NCBI GenBank assembly: GCA_051003795.1
Contig: JBPCKZ010000163.1
Span: forward strand, 1-32,037
DNA length: 32,037 nucleotides
Source: JALYXS01 sp051003795
GTDB lineage: Bacteria; Acidobacteriota; Terriglobia; Bryobacterales; Bryobacteraceae
Direction: 5' to 3'
Part shown: positions 1 through 7,743 of the stretch, in pieces
Position numbering within the stretch: the first letter of the stretch is position 1
Layout of the letters: every line of letters starts with the position of its first letter
The notes under the pieces: model-generated
The model's database searches: none
What the model was told of the DNA's origin: nothing
The model's input: only the letters and a program-made list of their open reading frames with translations
Position numbers and translations under genes: made by a program

Positions 1-45
1 GTCCACACGAGTGTGGACACGGCAGGCACGAGTGCCCGCGCCACA
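1..45. repeat. Two adjacent CACGAGTG-centred palindromes
   Basis: Positions 1-18 read GTCCACACGAGTGTGGAC, a perfect 8-bp inverted repeat around a GA centre. Positions 25-36 read GGCACGAGTGCC, a 5-bp stem around the same GA, followed by GCGCCACA. A third relative lies at 27786-27813. The core CACGAGTG is constant while the outer stem bases change in pairs, so the fold is kept although the sequence differs. Such elements probably act as REP-like dispersed hairpins. This one lies just past the stop codon of the TolC-type gene and could also end its transcript. Confidence 0.7.
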
Positions 46-60
46 AATGCCTTCAACATT

Positions 61-1407
61 TCAGAAGTTCCCCGTTAGGGTTTGCAGATCCGCCAACGCA
101 ACCCGATACCTTACCAGACCGTCGTCAAACGCGTTACGCGCCAGACTCAGCGTCGATTGCGCATCCACTACTTCGAGCGCGGTGGCTTCGCCCGCCTGGT
201 ACCTCAGAATGGTGAGCCGCAGGCTTTCCGCCGCGATTTCCGAAGAACTGCGCAAGGAATCCATTTGAGCCAATGCTGTCTGGGCCTCTTTGTAAAACGA
301 CGCCAGATTGGCCTGCAACTGGCGCTGCGCGATGCCGAGATCGGATTGCGCCTGACGCTCCCGCAACGATGCCTGTTTGATCTTGCTCTTGGTCGCCCCC
401 CAATTCCACACCGGAATATTCAGCGTGACTTGCGCCGAATAGCCGAGGTTCTGGCGATAGGGAATCTCGAAATGCGGCAATGTGCTGCGCCCCGTATCGA
501 GCGTGGGATTATTAGCGCGCGCGGCGAACTGATTCGCATTGATGCCGTAGTAAAAATCGAGCGCGAAGGAAGGCAGGTAAGCATAGCGCGCCACGCTGAC
601 GCCGTAGCCCGCTTCCACCAGGCTCGCCCGCGCCGAGCGAACCTCCGGGCTGTTCGTCGTGGCTTGCGTTTGCACTTCGGGATACCGAGGCAAGACCGCC
701 GCTTCCTGCAAATCGTCCTCCACCGAATAATCCTGCTGAAAACTCGGGAAAATCAAAACCGCGAGGGCGATCTTGGCTTTATCTATATTCAACTGTGCGT
801 CCTGCACGTCGCGCTGGCGTTGTTGGAGCTGAAGCTGGGCCTTGATGACATCGGCATGCGCCACCTCGCCGCCGCGTTCCTGTTTTTGGGTGATATCGAG
901 AAACCTTTGCGCTTCGGCGAGGCTCGATCGCGCGTTGGCTAACTTCCGTTGCGCCGAAACGATCGTGTAATAGTCCTGAACAACGGTGAAATTCAGCCCG
1001 CGCGTGGCAACGTCGAGCTTCGCTTTCGCGGTGGCTTCGGCGGCTTGCGCGCGGCGGATTTCCGCGCGGCGGACCAGCGACAGGAGTTCCTGATGAACCG
1101 CGGCCTGCTCGGTGTAAACGTGCACGCCATCGTTCGCGACAAAAACGCCGGAAGGGGTTCCGTTGCCTTCCGTATAGATAAATTGATTCAAGGCGTTGAG
1201 CGACGGCAATGCCGCGGCTTTAGCTTGAGCCGTATCCTGCTTCGCGAGCGCGGCGGCAATGGAAGCGGTCTCCACCTGCGCTCCATACTTGCGCGCGCGC
1301 GCGATGGCATCCGGAAGCGTCACGGTTAACGGGGCCGCGGCCTGCGCCAGAAGCGGAGCATGCATCAGGAATGCAATCGCTGCGAAAACGGTTTGGCTTT
1401 TTTTCAA
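61..1407 (-). CDS. TolC-family outer membrane efflux protein
   Basis: Outer-membrane channel component of a tripartite efflux or type I secretion system; the substrate is unknown. The 448-residue product has a signal peptide at its start (KKSQTVFAAIAFLMHAPLLA, cut near QA), then two tandem halves of long heptad-like helices rich in Ala, Gln and Arg. Motifs such as DYYTIVSAQRKL and RYQAGEATALEVVDAQ are typical of the OEP family, and the length fits. I chose the TTG at 1407 because TGAGG lies 8 bases upstream and the signal peptide begins directly after it. A longer frame reaches 1557 but adds a Cys-rich stretch unlike any exported N-terminus. No periplasmic adaptor or inner-membrane pump gene is adjacent here; partners could lie beyond the left edge. 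Confidence 0.9.
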   Translation of the reverse strand: MKKSQTVFAAIAFLMHAPLLAQAAAPLTVTLPDAIARARKYGAQVETASIAAALAKQDTAQAKAAALPSLNALNQFIYTEGNGTPSGVFVANDGVHVYTEQAAVHQELLSLVRRAEIRRAQAAEATAKAKLDVATRGLNFTVVQDYYTIVSAQRKLANARSSLAEAQRFLDITQKQERGGEVAHADVIKAQLQLQQRQRDVQDAQLNIDKAKIALAVLIFPSFQQDYSVEDDLQEAAVLPRYPEVQTQATTNSPEVRSARASLVEAGYGVSVARYAYLPSFALDFYYGINANQFAARANNPTLDTGRSTLPHFEIPYRQNLGYSAQVTLNIPVWNWGATKSKIKQASLRERQAQSDLGIAQRQLQANLASFYKEAQTALAQMDSLRSSSEIAAESLRLTILRYQAGEATALEVVDAQSTLSLARNAFDDGLVRYRVALADLQTLTGNF

Positions 1408-1578
1408 TCGTATGGCCTCAGGCGATGGATCTTCAGTCGAACAGCTTCTGGATGGAACTTGCATCTTCCCCGTACAAGCCGGTTCCGCCACACGACGCTC
1501 GAAAAAACCGCCATCGCAATCCGGGCATTTGCCTCGTCGGCTCATCGCTTGCTCCAACCACGGGCGATCACAAATCGA

Positions 1579-1750
1579 TTATTGCGCGACGTAAGTCCCA
1601 AGATTGTTCGCCGCGAGAAATTCGCGAATCGCGGTGAATGCCCGCGCCCTCCGCTCTGGCGGGAAGCCGCCGTGTTTTCCGCCGGGAACCGTGAACAGGC
1701 GGTTTCGCGCCCCGGCTTTGTCGAGCGCTAAACGATGTTTATGCGACGAT
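1579..1750 (-). pseudogene. C-terminal remnant of an alpha/beta hydrolase
   Basis: About 50 codons ending at a stop at 1579 read like the last part of a secreted esterase or prolyl-oligopeptidase-type hydrolase. ALDKAGARNRLFTVPGG is followed by KHGGF, containing the family's catalytic-His region (GGKHGGF), and then a final helix AFTAIREFLAANNLG. No catalytic Ser or Asp region is recognisable upstream: the frame runs on to 1824, but its first 30 codons do not resemble the family. I read this as the 3' end of a gene whose larger part was deleted. The identification rests on one motif and a recalled family pattern. Confidence 0.45.
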
Positions 1751-2181
1751 GTGGCTGAGGCATTTATGCGCCCCGTTGCTTTATCCTTACTGGAATGGTG
1801 CGCCTTGGTCAACCTGCGGCCCAACAGCTTCCGACCCGGTCCTCGTATACAAAGGATCGCATGACGACGAATCTCGCTTTACGCAGTACAACTTTGCCGT
1901 TTTAAACTACTCCGAATATTCCGACGAGCTGTTTCGATCCGCGCCGGGCCTGCCCCATGCGGCCTCAACAAAGAGAAATCCCGAATGTGGGCGGATATTT
2001 TCGACAATTCCGAGTGGTTCGTTATTCCGAGCGGCTGCCAAGAGTTGCGAGAAAACTCGGTTTTGCATTTCCACTTCGTTTCCACATGCGGAATAATCCG
2101 TAGTTGGCTCTACCGAAAGTCTGAAGCGATCGGAAGCCGGAGTGGGGATGCGGAATCGCGCGATGGCTTGCCTCCGCACCT
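1751..2181. other. Gene-free stretch with short repeats
   Basis: I see no convincing gene in this 430-base gap. It holds one copy of a 37-bp direct repeat and the first bases of the second. It also holds several copies of an ATTCCGA-type word (about 1917, 2010 and 2024; the last two as ATTCCGAGTGG and ATTCCGAGCGG). Repeated words of this kind can be the worn end of an insertion element, but there is no transposase or clear terminal inverted repeat. Open frames here have no recognisable domain and change character across the repeats. Confidence 0.4.
2108..2144. repeat. 37-bp direct repeat, copy 1
   Basis: This copy begins CTCTACCGAAAGTCTG and ends GGAAGCCGGAGTG. It is identical over 37 bases to the copy at 2180-2216, and the 35 bases between share little apart from ATGCGGAAT, which also precedes copy 1. 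It lies outside any gene. Confidence 0.9.
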
Positions 2182-2216
2182 CTACCGAAAGTCTGAAGCG
2201 ATCGGAAGCCGGAGTG
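2180..2216. repeat. 37-bp direct repeat, copy 2, forming the end of the DUF5615 gene
   Basis: Identical to the copy at 2108-2144. Read on the reverse strand it supplies the last ten codons (LRLPIASDFR) and the stop codon of the neighbouring PIN-like gene, so the repeat probably arrived inside or at the end of that gene. Only two copies are present and there are no cas genes, so it is not a CRISPR array. Confidence 0.85.
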
Positions 2217-2538
2217 AGAGGAGCCCGCTGTTGGAGTCTCTCTCGAATTCGGTAATCCGGACGGCGCTCCGACGCAGCAGATCTTCGATCACCCGCAGCG
2301 GAAAGTCGCACGGTTCAATGTGAATGACCTTTGGAGGCCATCCAAATCGGTGCGCCAGCGCAACGAAGTCGCCGTCGGTCGTAACCACTGTGAAAACGTT
2401 TGCCTTCGCCCATTCCCAAATGCCTTGGTCGTCGGCCTGCTTCAGACCCACGTCGCGCACATGAATGAGACCGGGAAAAAGCGAATCCAGCCGTGGCACC
2501 ACCCGAGGTGAAAGGTTTTCGTCGAGAAGCAGTTTCAC
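2182..2538 (-). CDS. DUF5615 family PIN-like protein (probable toxin)
   Basis: This 118-residue protein resembles DUF5615 proteins, small PIN-fold relatives that usually travel with DUF433 proteins in toxin-antitoxin-like pairs and are presumed RNases. The family's acidic motifs are visible: LLDENLSP at residues 4-11, then DDQGIWEWAK, then TVVTTDGDFVALA. The start overlaps the upstream DUF433 stop by 4 bases, so the two are translationally coupled. The C-terminus is odd: its final ten residues and stop come from a 37-bp repeat, so the original end was probably replaced. The acidic core is intact and the protein may still be active. The family call is confident; toxicity is inferred. Confidence 0.85.
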   Translation of the reverse strand: MKLLLDENLSPRVVPRLDSLFPGLIHVRDVGLKQADDQGIWEWAKANVFTVVTTDGDFVALAHRFGWPPKVIHIEPCDFPLRVIEDLLRRSAVRITEFERDSNSGLLSLRLPIASDFR

Positions 2539-2756
2539 CCGAAATTAGCTTGGCGGCCGGTTTCAGCGGCGTAATGATAAACGGCCGGAAAATCTGCTTT
2601 CTCAAGATCGGGATGTTCGTGGAGGATTTCGTCTTCGGTCATGCCGGCGCCCAGCCAGCCTAGAACGTCCCAGACGGTGATGCGAAGCCCTCGGATGCAG
2701 GGTTTGCCGCCCCGTTTGCCGGGCTCGATTGTGATTCTGGTGCCTACCGGTGTCAT
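2535..2756 (-). CDS. DUF433 domain protein (probable antitoxin)
   Basis: This 73-residue DUF433 protein has the hallmark pattern GGKPCIRGLRITVWDVL, then GMTEDEILHEHPDLEKAD and an ending close to FPAVYHYAAE. This is a short winged-helix-like DNA-binding fold. In most genomes such proteins pair with DUF5615 or other PIN proteins and are thought to neutralise the partner and repress the pair. Here the gene is immediately 5' of the DUF5615 gene with a 4-base overlap. The length is normal. No clear operator palindrome is seen upstream. Confidence 0.85.
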   Translation of the reverse strand: MTPVGTRITIEPGKRGGKPCIRGLRITVWDVLGWLGAGMTEDEILHEHPDLEKADFPAVYHYAAETGRQANFG

Positions 2757-3021
2757 CGTCGTCTCGCTTACCAGTATGCCATTGCAAAAAACGTTTATCG
2801 CGTGAAGCGCTCCAGTGGTGGAGATCGATTGCCGAATAAAAATTCGCCGGCCGAATTGCAGAAGCTATGGTTCGCCGTCCCGCGTGGGACGGAACCGCCG
2901 AAATGGATTCAGTTGACGCTGAGGGATCGTCGAACCGGCCAGCGGAAGGCCGGCTAGACATCCCGCAATCGCAGCCTTCCGCTTTTCCAGATAGAATAAG
3001 TTAATCCCGGTCCCAAGCCCT
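2757..3021. other. Intergenic region with inverted repeats and a possible small reading frame
   Basis: This region lies between the divergent DUF433 and DUF1592 genes. It holds inverted repeats at 2851-2867 (AATTCG/CGAATT), 2875-2892 (CCGTCCC, GCGT loop, GGGACGG) and 2935-2953 (CCGGCC/GGCCGG). A short plus-strand frame from TTG 2829 to TAG 2957 (42 codons, with GGTGGAG just upstream) reads like a protein tail (LQKLWFAVPRG, then PPKWIQLTLRDRRTG). It may be a remnant or a small gene. TAGAAT at about 2991 could be a -10 element for the DUF1592 operon, with no good -35. Confidence 0.3.
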
Positions 3022-5358
3022 ATGCGCATTGCCGCCAACACCCCGATCGTCTCCGGTCTCTTAACAGGCTTTTTGATGGCGGCGAGTTCCACGACGCCGC
3101 CCAAGACCCCCGCGAACGCGGACGCCTTCGACCAAGCCGTTAAGCCCGTTTTTACCAAGACCTGCGCGCCCTGCCACAACGACCGGCTCGCCTCCGGCGG
3201 TCTGAACCTTGGCCTGTTCATGAGTCCTTTCTCGCTCACGGAGAATCGCGAGGGCTGGGACCATATACTGCAAAAAATCAAGAGCGGAGAAATGCCGCCG
3301 AAAGGCGTTCCCCGGCCTCCCGCGGCCCAGACGGATGCTCTCTTCAAATTCGTCCAGGGCGAGTTTGAAAAGGCGGACAGCCGGATCAAGCCCGACCCCG
3401 GCCGCGTCACCGCGCGGCGTTTAAACCGCAACGAATACTCGAATACGATTCGCGATTTGCTCGCCGTCGATTTCCACGCCGAAAAAGATTTTCCCACGGA
3501 CGATTCCGGCTACGGCTTCGATAATATCGGCGACATCCTCACCATCTCGCCCGTGTTGATGGAGAAATACATTGCGGCCGCCGAGCGCATCTCCGCGCGC
3601 GCCATCGGCGCGGACCCCATGCCGAAGCCGCTCGAGGTTCACTATCAGGCGAAGGACAACACCATTCGCCGCCCGGACGTGAGCACCATCGAAGCGTCCC
3701 ACCGGGTGGATTTCGACGGCGAATATACCGTTCGCATCGGCTTGCCCGGCGAGCGCGCGGCCGATGCCAAACCCGTCACCATGGATATTTGGATGGATGG
3801 CAAGCTTCTGCATTCCATGCAGGTGGAAACCAAGCCGTCGAAACTGGTTTACTTCAATCCCTACTCGGAAGAGCAGGTTCAGTTGTACCTGCCCGAAGGC
3901 GATCACGTTTTCCGCGTCGGCTTTATCGACGACGATTTCGTGAAAGGCGTTCCCGTCAAGGACGTCTACAACAACAAGAAAAATAAGTTCATCGATTCAA
4001 TCGTGTTTGTCGGCCCGTATCCCTCCAAAGTGGAGAAAGCGAGCCGGAAAAAGATCCTGATCTGCGATCCGAAAACCGGGCCGGGTTGCGTGAACACAAT
4101 CTTGGCGGCGCTCGCGCGCCATGCCTATCGCAGGCCCGTGACGAAAGCGGAAGTCGCGTCGCTCGCGAAGTTCGCCGGCATGGCCCAAAAGGAAGGCCAG
4201 TCGGCCGAGCAGGGCATCCAACTCGCCATCGAGGCGATGCTCGTTTCGCCGCATTTTCTGTTCCGCGTGGAGCACGATCCCGATCCGTCCGATCCCGCCA
4301 AGGTTCATCGGATTTCGGATTTCGAACTGGCTACGCGCCTCAGTTATTTCCTCTGGAGTTCCATGCCCGACGACGATCTCCTGAACGCGGCGGAAGCGGG
4401 CAAGCTGCACGTTCCCGCGGTTCTGGACGCGCAGGTGAACCGGATGCTGGCCGACGAAAAATCGGCCGCTCTCGCCGCGAACTTCGCCGGGCAGTGGCTC
4501 GAAACGCGCAATCTCGATAGCGTGAAACCCGATCCGCAGAAGTTCCCCGAATGGGACCCGGAACTGCGCGACGCGATGAAGGCCGAAACGCGCCTGTTCT
4601 TTGAAGAAGTGCTGCGGAAAAACCGGCCCCTGTCGGACTTTCTCGACGCGAAATACACGTTTCTGAATGAGCGCTTGGCAAAGCACTACGGCATCTCCGG
4701 GGTGACCGGCGCGGATTTCCGCCGCGTCGAATTGACCGGCGACGAGCGCGGCGGCATTCTGAGCCAGGCAAGCGTGCTCACCGTATCGAGCTATCCGACG
4801 CGCACTTCGCCCGTGATTCGCGGCAAGTATGTGCTGCAAAATATCCTAGGGACGCCGCCGCCCCCGCCGCCGCCCGACGTTCCGGCTCTCGACGAAGCGG
4901 CGGTCGCGGCCGGCTCCATGCGGCAGCAGCTCGAAAAGCATCGCGCCAATGCGACCTGCGCCTCATGCCACAGCCGCATGGATCCGCTTGGGTTCGGCCT
5001 CGAAAATTACGACGGCCTCGGCAAGTGGCGCACCATGGACGGCAAATTTCCGATCGATTCGAGCGGCACTCTTCCCGACGGAAGGACCTTCAAGACCCCG
5101 GCCGAGATGCGGACGATCCTGGTCGCGCAGCTTCCCGATTTTTCGCGCTGCTTGATCGAAAAGACGATGACCTATGCCTTGGGACGCGGGCTTGAGCGCT
5201 ATGACCGCCGGACCGTGGATGAGATCAACCGTAAGCTGGCGGCCAAAGGCTATCCGTTTCAAATGCTTATCCGCGAGGTGGTGCAGAGCCTGCCGTTCCA
5301 ATCCCGTCGCGGAGAAATTATAATCAGTCGGAACAACTTCAAGGAGCACGCACCATGA
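3022..5358 (+). CDS. DUF1592 domain-containing secreted cytochrome c-type protein
   Basis: This large 778-residue exported protein belongs to the Planctomycetes/Acidobacteria DUF1587-DUF1592-DUF1588-DUF1585 family, whose activity is unknown. After a signal peptide (first 23 residues) comes a cytochrome-c-like segment with C48-x-x-C51-H52. DUF1587 follows (VTARRLNRNEYSNTIRDLL, about 133-200), then a carbohydrate-binding-like beta region (about 205-330) and DUF1595 (about 350-410). DUF1592 starts near F434 (FELATRLSYFLWSSMPDDDL). DUF1588 has a run of seven prolines near 612-618 and a second CxxCH at 646-650 (CASCHSRMDPLG). DUF1585 ends the protein. Two haem-type motifs suggest electron transfer in the periplasm. 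The stop overlaps the DUF1552 start by 4 bases, the usual pairing for this family. Confidence 0.92.
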   Translation: MRIAANTPIVSGLLTGFLMAASSTTPPKTPANADAFDQAVKPVFTKTCAPCHNDRLASGGLNLGLFMSPFSLTENREGWDHILQKIKSGEMPPKGVPRPPAAQTDALFKFVQGEFEKADSRIKPDPGRVTARRLNRNEYSNTIRDLLAVDFHAEKDFPTDDSGYGFDNIGDILTISPVLMEKYIAAAERISARAIGADPMPKPLEVHYQAKDNTIRRPDVSTIEASHRVDFDGEYTVRIGLPGERAADAKPVTMDIWMDGKLLHSMQVETKPSKLVYFNPYSEEQVQLYLPEGDHVFRVGFIDDDFVKGVPVKDVYNNKKNKFIDSIVFVGPYPSKVEKASRKKILICDPKTGPGCVNTILAALARHAYRRPVTKAEVASLAKFAGMAQKEGQSAEQGIQLAIEAMLVSPHFLFRVEHDPDPSDPAKVHRISDFELATRLSYFLWSSMPDDDLLNAAEAGKLHVPAVLDAQVNRMLADEKSAALAANFAGQWLETRNLDSVKPDPQKFPEWDPELRDAMKAETRLFFEEVLRKNRPLSDFLDAKYTFLNERLAKHYGISGVTGADFRRVELTGDERGGILSQASVLTVSSYPTRTSPVIRGKYVLQNILGTPPPPPPPDVPALDEAAVAAGSMRQQLEKHRANATCASCHSRMDPLGFGLENYDGLGKWRTMDGKFPIDSSGTLPDGRTFKTPAEMRTILVAQLPDFSRCLIEKTMTYALGRGLERYDRRTVDEINRKLAAKGYPFQMLIREVVQSLPFQSRRGEIIISRNNFKEHAP

Positions 5359-6701
5359 TCGTTACGCGCAAAACGCTGGCAAGAAGGACTTTTCTTAGGG
5401 GCATCGGGACCACCATCGCGCTTCCGTTTCTGGACGCAATGGTTCCGGCCATGGCGCTCGCCGGCACGGTCAAAAAAGCGCCGGTGCGCATGGCGTTCGT
5501 CTATCTCCCGAACGGCATGAACCAGCGCGACTGGAACATCGATTACGAAGGCAAGCTGGGCACGCTTTCGCGCACGCTCAAGCCTCTGGAACCCTATAAA
5601 GACGACATTCTGGTGATGAGCAACCTCACGCACAACGGCGGGCGCGCCTTGCTCGACGGCGCGGGCGATCACGGGCGTTGCTGCGGCGCTTATCTCACCG
5701 GCGTGCAGCCGCGCAAGAGCCTCGTCGATATTCACTCGGGAATTTCCTTCGACCAGATTGTCGCCAACCAAATCGGCGGCCAAACCCGGTTTCCGTCCCT
5801 CGAATTGGGCCTCGAAGACGCGCGCCAGGCGGGCGATTGCGATTCCGGTTATTCGTGCGCTTACACCAACAACCTGGCGTGGCGCAGCGAAACGCAGCCC
5901 CTGCCTCCGATTCTCGATCCGCGCGCTCTGTTCGAACGGCTGTTCGGAAACGGCGTGGCGTTGAGCCCCGAAGCGCGCGCGCGCCAGGGCCGCTATCGCA
6001 AAAGCATTCTCGATTTCGTTACCGGCGACACGATGAAGCTCGAATCCGGCCTCGGCCCGACCGATAAGCGAAAACTCGATGAATACCTTTCTTCCATTCG
6101 CGAAGTGGAGCGCCAGTTGGAACGCGCCGAAAAGGACAATTCGCAAATCGATCCGCACATGGAGAAGCCTTACGGCGTGCCCGCCGATTTTGCCGATCAT
6201 TTCAAGCTGATGACCGACATGATGACCATCGCGTTCCAGGCCGATCTCACGCGCATAATCAGTTTCCTGGTCACGCGCGAAGGCACCTCGCGCTCGTATC
6301 GCGAAATCGGCATTCCCGACGGCCATCATCCGCTTACGCATCACCGCAATATTCCGGAGCTGATCGAGAAGGTCTCGCAGATCAACGGCTATCACGTGAA
6401 GCAGTTCGCGGGTTGGGTGGAGAAGTTGAAAACCGTCAAGGACGGCGATGGCACGCTGCTCGATAATTCGATGATCGTCTACGGCGCGGGCTTGGCCGAT
6501 GGGAACAAGCACACCCATGAAGACCTGCCCACGCTGATTGCGGGCCGGGGCGGCAACTATATCAAGACGGGGCGGCGGGTGGTTTACCGCAAGGAAACGC
6601 CGATGTGCAATCTGTTCCTGACCATGATGGATCGCATGGGCGTCCACGCGGAACATTTCGGCGATGCCACCGGACGTCTGGAAGGCCTCGACGTAACCTA
6701 A
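5355..6701 (+). CDS. DUF1552 domain-containing protein, Tat-exported
   Basis: This 448-residue DUF1552 protein is the near-constant partner of DUF1592 proteins. A twin-arginine signal is present (ARRTFLRGIGTTIALPFLDA, R10-R11), so it is probably exported folded, perhaps with a cofactor. The body shows family features: FVYLPNGMN, a Cys-Cys pair in DHGRCCGAYLTG, SFDQIVANQIG and the late DNSMIVYGAGLADGNKHTHEDLP. The fold resembles DUF1501/sulfatase-like phosphatase domains, but no reaction is established. ATGA overlap with the upstream gene indicates co-translation; the nucleoside-hydrolase-like gene follows after 16 bases. Confidence 0.92.
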   Translation: MIVTRKTLARRTFLRGIGTTIALPFLDAMVPAMALAGTVKKAPVRMAFVYLPNGMNQRDWNIDYEGKLGTLSRTLKPLEPYKDDILVMSNLTHNGGRALLDGAGDHGRCCGAYLTGVQPRKSLVDIHSGISFDQIVANQIGGQTRFPSLELGLEDARQAGDCDSGYSCAYTNNLAWRSETQPLPPILDPRALFERLFGNGVALSPEARARQGRYRKSILDFVTGDTMKLESGLGPTDKRKLDEYLSSIREVERQLERAEKDNSQIDPHMEKPYGVPADFADHFKLMTDMMTIAFQADLTRIISFLVTREGTSRSYREIGIPDGHHPLTHHRNIPELIEKVSQINGYHVKQFAGWVEKLKTVKDGDGTLLDNSMIVYGAGLADGNKHTHEDLPTLIAGRGGNYIKTGRRVVYRKETPMCNLFLTMMDRMGVHAEHFGDATGRLEGLDVT

Positions 6702-6717
6702 GGCGCGCCGCAATCCC

Positions 6718-7737
6718 ATGCAATTTTTCGGTCAAGGCAAGCCGCCGGTCGGTATCGTTTTCGATACCATCATGGGCCGAAGCATCGACGAAGCCCTTGC
6801 GCTGGCGCTGATCTACGGTTTCGATGGCAAAAACGAAGCTCGGCTGATTTCGGTGAGCGTGGAGAATCCCGATCTGAAGGCCGCCGCTTTTTGCGACATC
6901 ATGGCCCGGTTCTACGCGGGAGCGATCAACCCCGAATTCCGCGCCTTCTTCCGCGGCCTGCCGATCGGGCTTTCGACCGATCGCAAGGCGCCGTCCGAAG
7001 AAACGCCCATGCTCACCGCGCCGCTTGCGAAGGCGGCGGTCCCGTCCGGCATTCAAAAGCTGACCGATACCGCCGACCCGATGGCCCTCATTCGAAACGC
7101 ATTCACCTCGCAGTACGACCAGAACTGCGTGACCGTGCTGGCCGGCCCCGCGACGAATCTGGTGCGAGTTCTCGACTTGCCCGGGGCGAAAGAACTGATT
7201 GCCGCCAAGGTTCGGTTGCTTTGCTTTGCAACCAGCGAGTTCAATATCAAAACCGATACTGCCGCGGCGAAGAGGCTCTTCTCCGAATGGCCGACGCCGA
7301 TCGTCACCGCGGGACCGGAGATCGGGGACGCTCTCCTTTACCCCGCGTCTAGCATCGAAAAGGATTTCGCGTGGTCGACGGACCATCCGGTCGTCGAGGC
7401 CTATCGAGCCTACAAGCCGATGCCGTACGATGCGCCGACATGGGCCATGACCGCCGTGCTCCACGCGGTACACGCGAAGGAAGAGTATTTCAAGGTGTCC
7501 GATCCCGGCACGATTCAGGTTCTCGACGATGGCCGCACTCGGTTCACCGCATCGGCGGAAGGCAAGCACCGGTCGCTGATTCTCGATCCCGCTCAGAAAG
7601 AACGAATCGTCAAAATGTATACGGAAATGGCTAGCGCCAAGCCCGTTCCCCGGCAACCGCGCTTCCGCCCCGATAAGAAGAAAGAAGAGCCGAAGCCGCC
7701 CGATGTCAAGCCGCCCGAAGCCAAGCCGCCTCTATAA
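6718..7737 (+). CDS. Nucleoside hydrolase-like protein with altered metal-binding motif
   Basis: This 339-residue protein resembles inosine-uridine nucleoside hydrolases, which cleave the N-glycosidic bond of ribonucleosides using a Ca2+ held by an N-terminal aspartate cluster. The N-terminus DTIMGRSIDEALALALIYG (from D16) aligns with the family's DTDMGNDIDDALALAL. The second and later aspartates are replaced (I18, S22, E25), so the canonical calcium site is incomplete. Other family segments remain (VTVLAGPATNLVRVL, then the HPVVEAYRAY region). The C-terminus is a Lys/Pro/Glu tail with repeated KPPD/KPPE units. No signal peptide is evident. It sits 16 bases after the DUF1552 gene and 6 before the FGE-like gene. 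It may be a binding protein or an enzyme with changed chemistry. Confidence 0.75.
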   Translation: MQFFGQGKPPVGIVFDTIMGRSIDEALALALIYGFDGKNEARLISVSVENPDLKAAAFCDIMARFYAGAINPEFRAFFRGLPIGLSTDRKAPSEETPMLTAPLAKAAVPSGIQKLTDTADPMALIRNAFTSQYDQNCVTVLAGPATNLVRVLDLPGAKELIAAKVRLLCFATSEFNIKTDTAAAKRLFSEWPTPIVTAGPEIGDALLYPASSIEKDFAWSTDHPVVEAYRAYKPMPYDAPTWAMTAVLHAVHAKEEYFKVSDPGTIQVLDDGRTRFTASAEGKHRSLILDPAQKERIVKMYTEMASAKPVPRQPRFRPDKKKEEPKPPDVKPPEAKPPL

Positions 7738-7743
7738 AGTGGC

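Noticed and set aside
2108..2216. CRISPR-like geometry (37-bp repeat, 35-bp spacer)
   Set aside because: Only two repeat units, one inside a protein-coding gene, no cas genes and no third unit on either side.
1907..2311. 134-codon reverse frame running through both 37-bp repeats
   Set aside because: Most of it is repeat sequence read twice (DRFRLSVE appears in both copies), and its 5' part overlaps the DUF5615 gene in another frame.
5259..6719. Long reverse-strand frame of 486 codons opposite the DUF1552 gene
   Set aside because: High GC produces long antisense frames. This one has no recognisable motif, while the forward frame has a Tat signal and family motifs throughout.
6562..7656. 364-codon reverse frame opposite the nucleoside-hydrolase-like gene
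   Set aside because: No domain features, and the opposite strand carries a well-supported gene at the same place.
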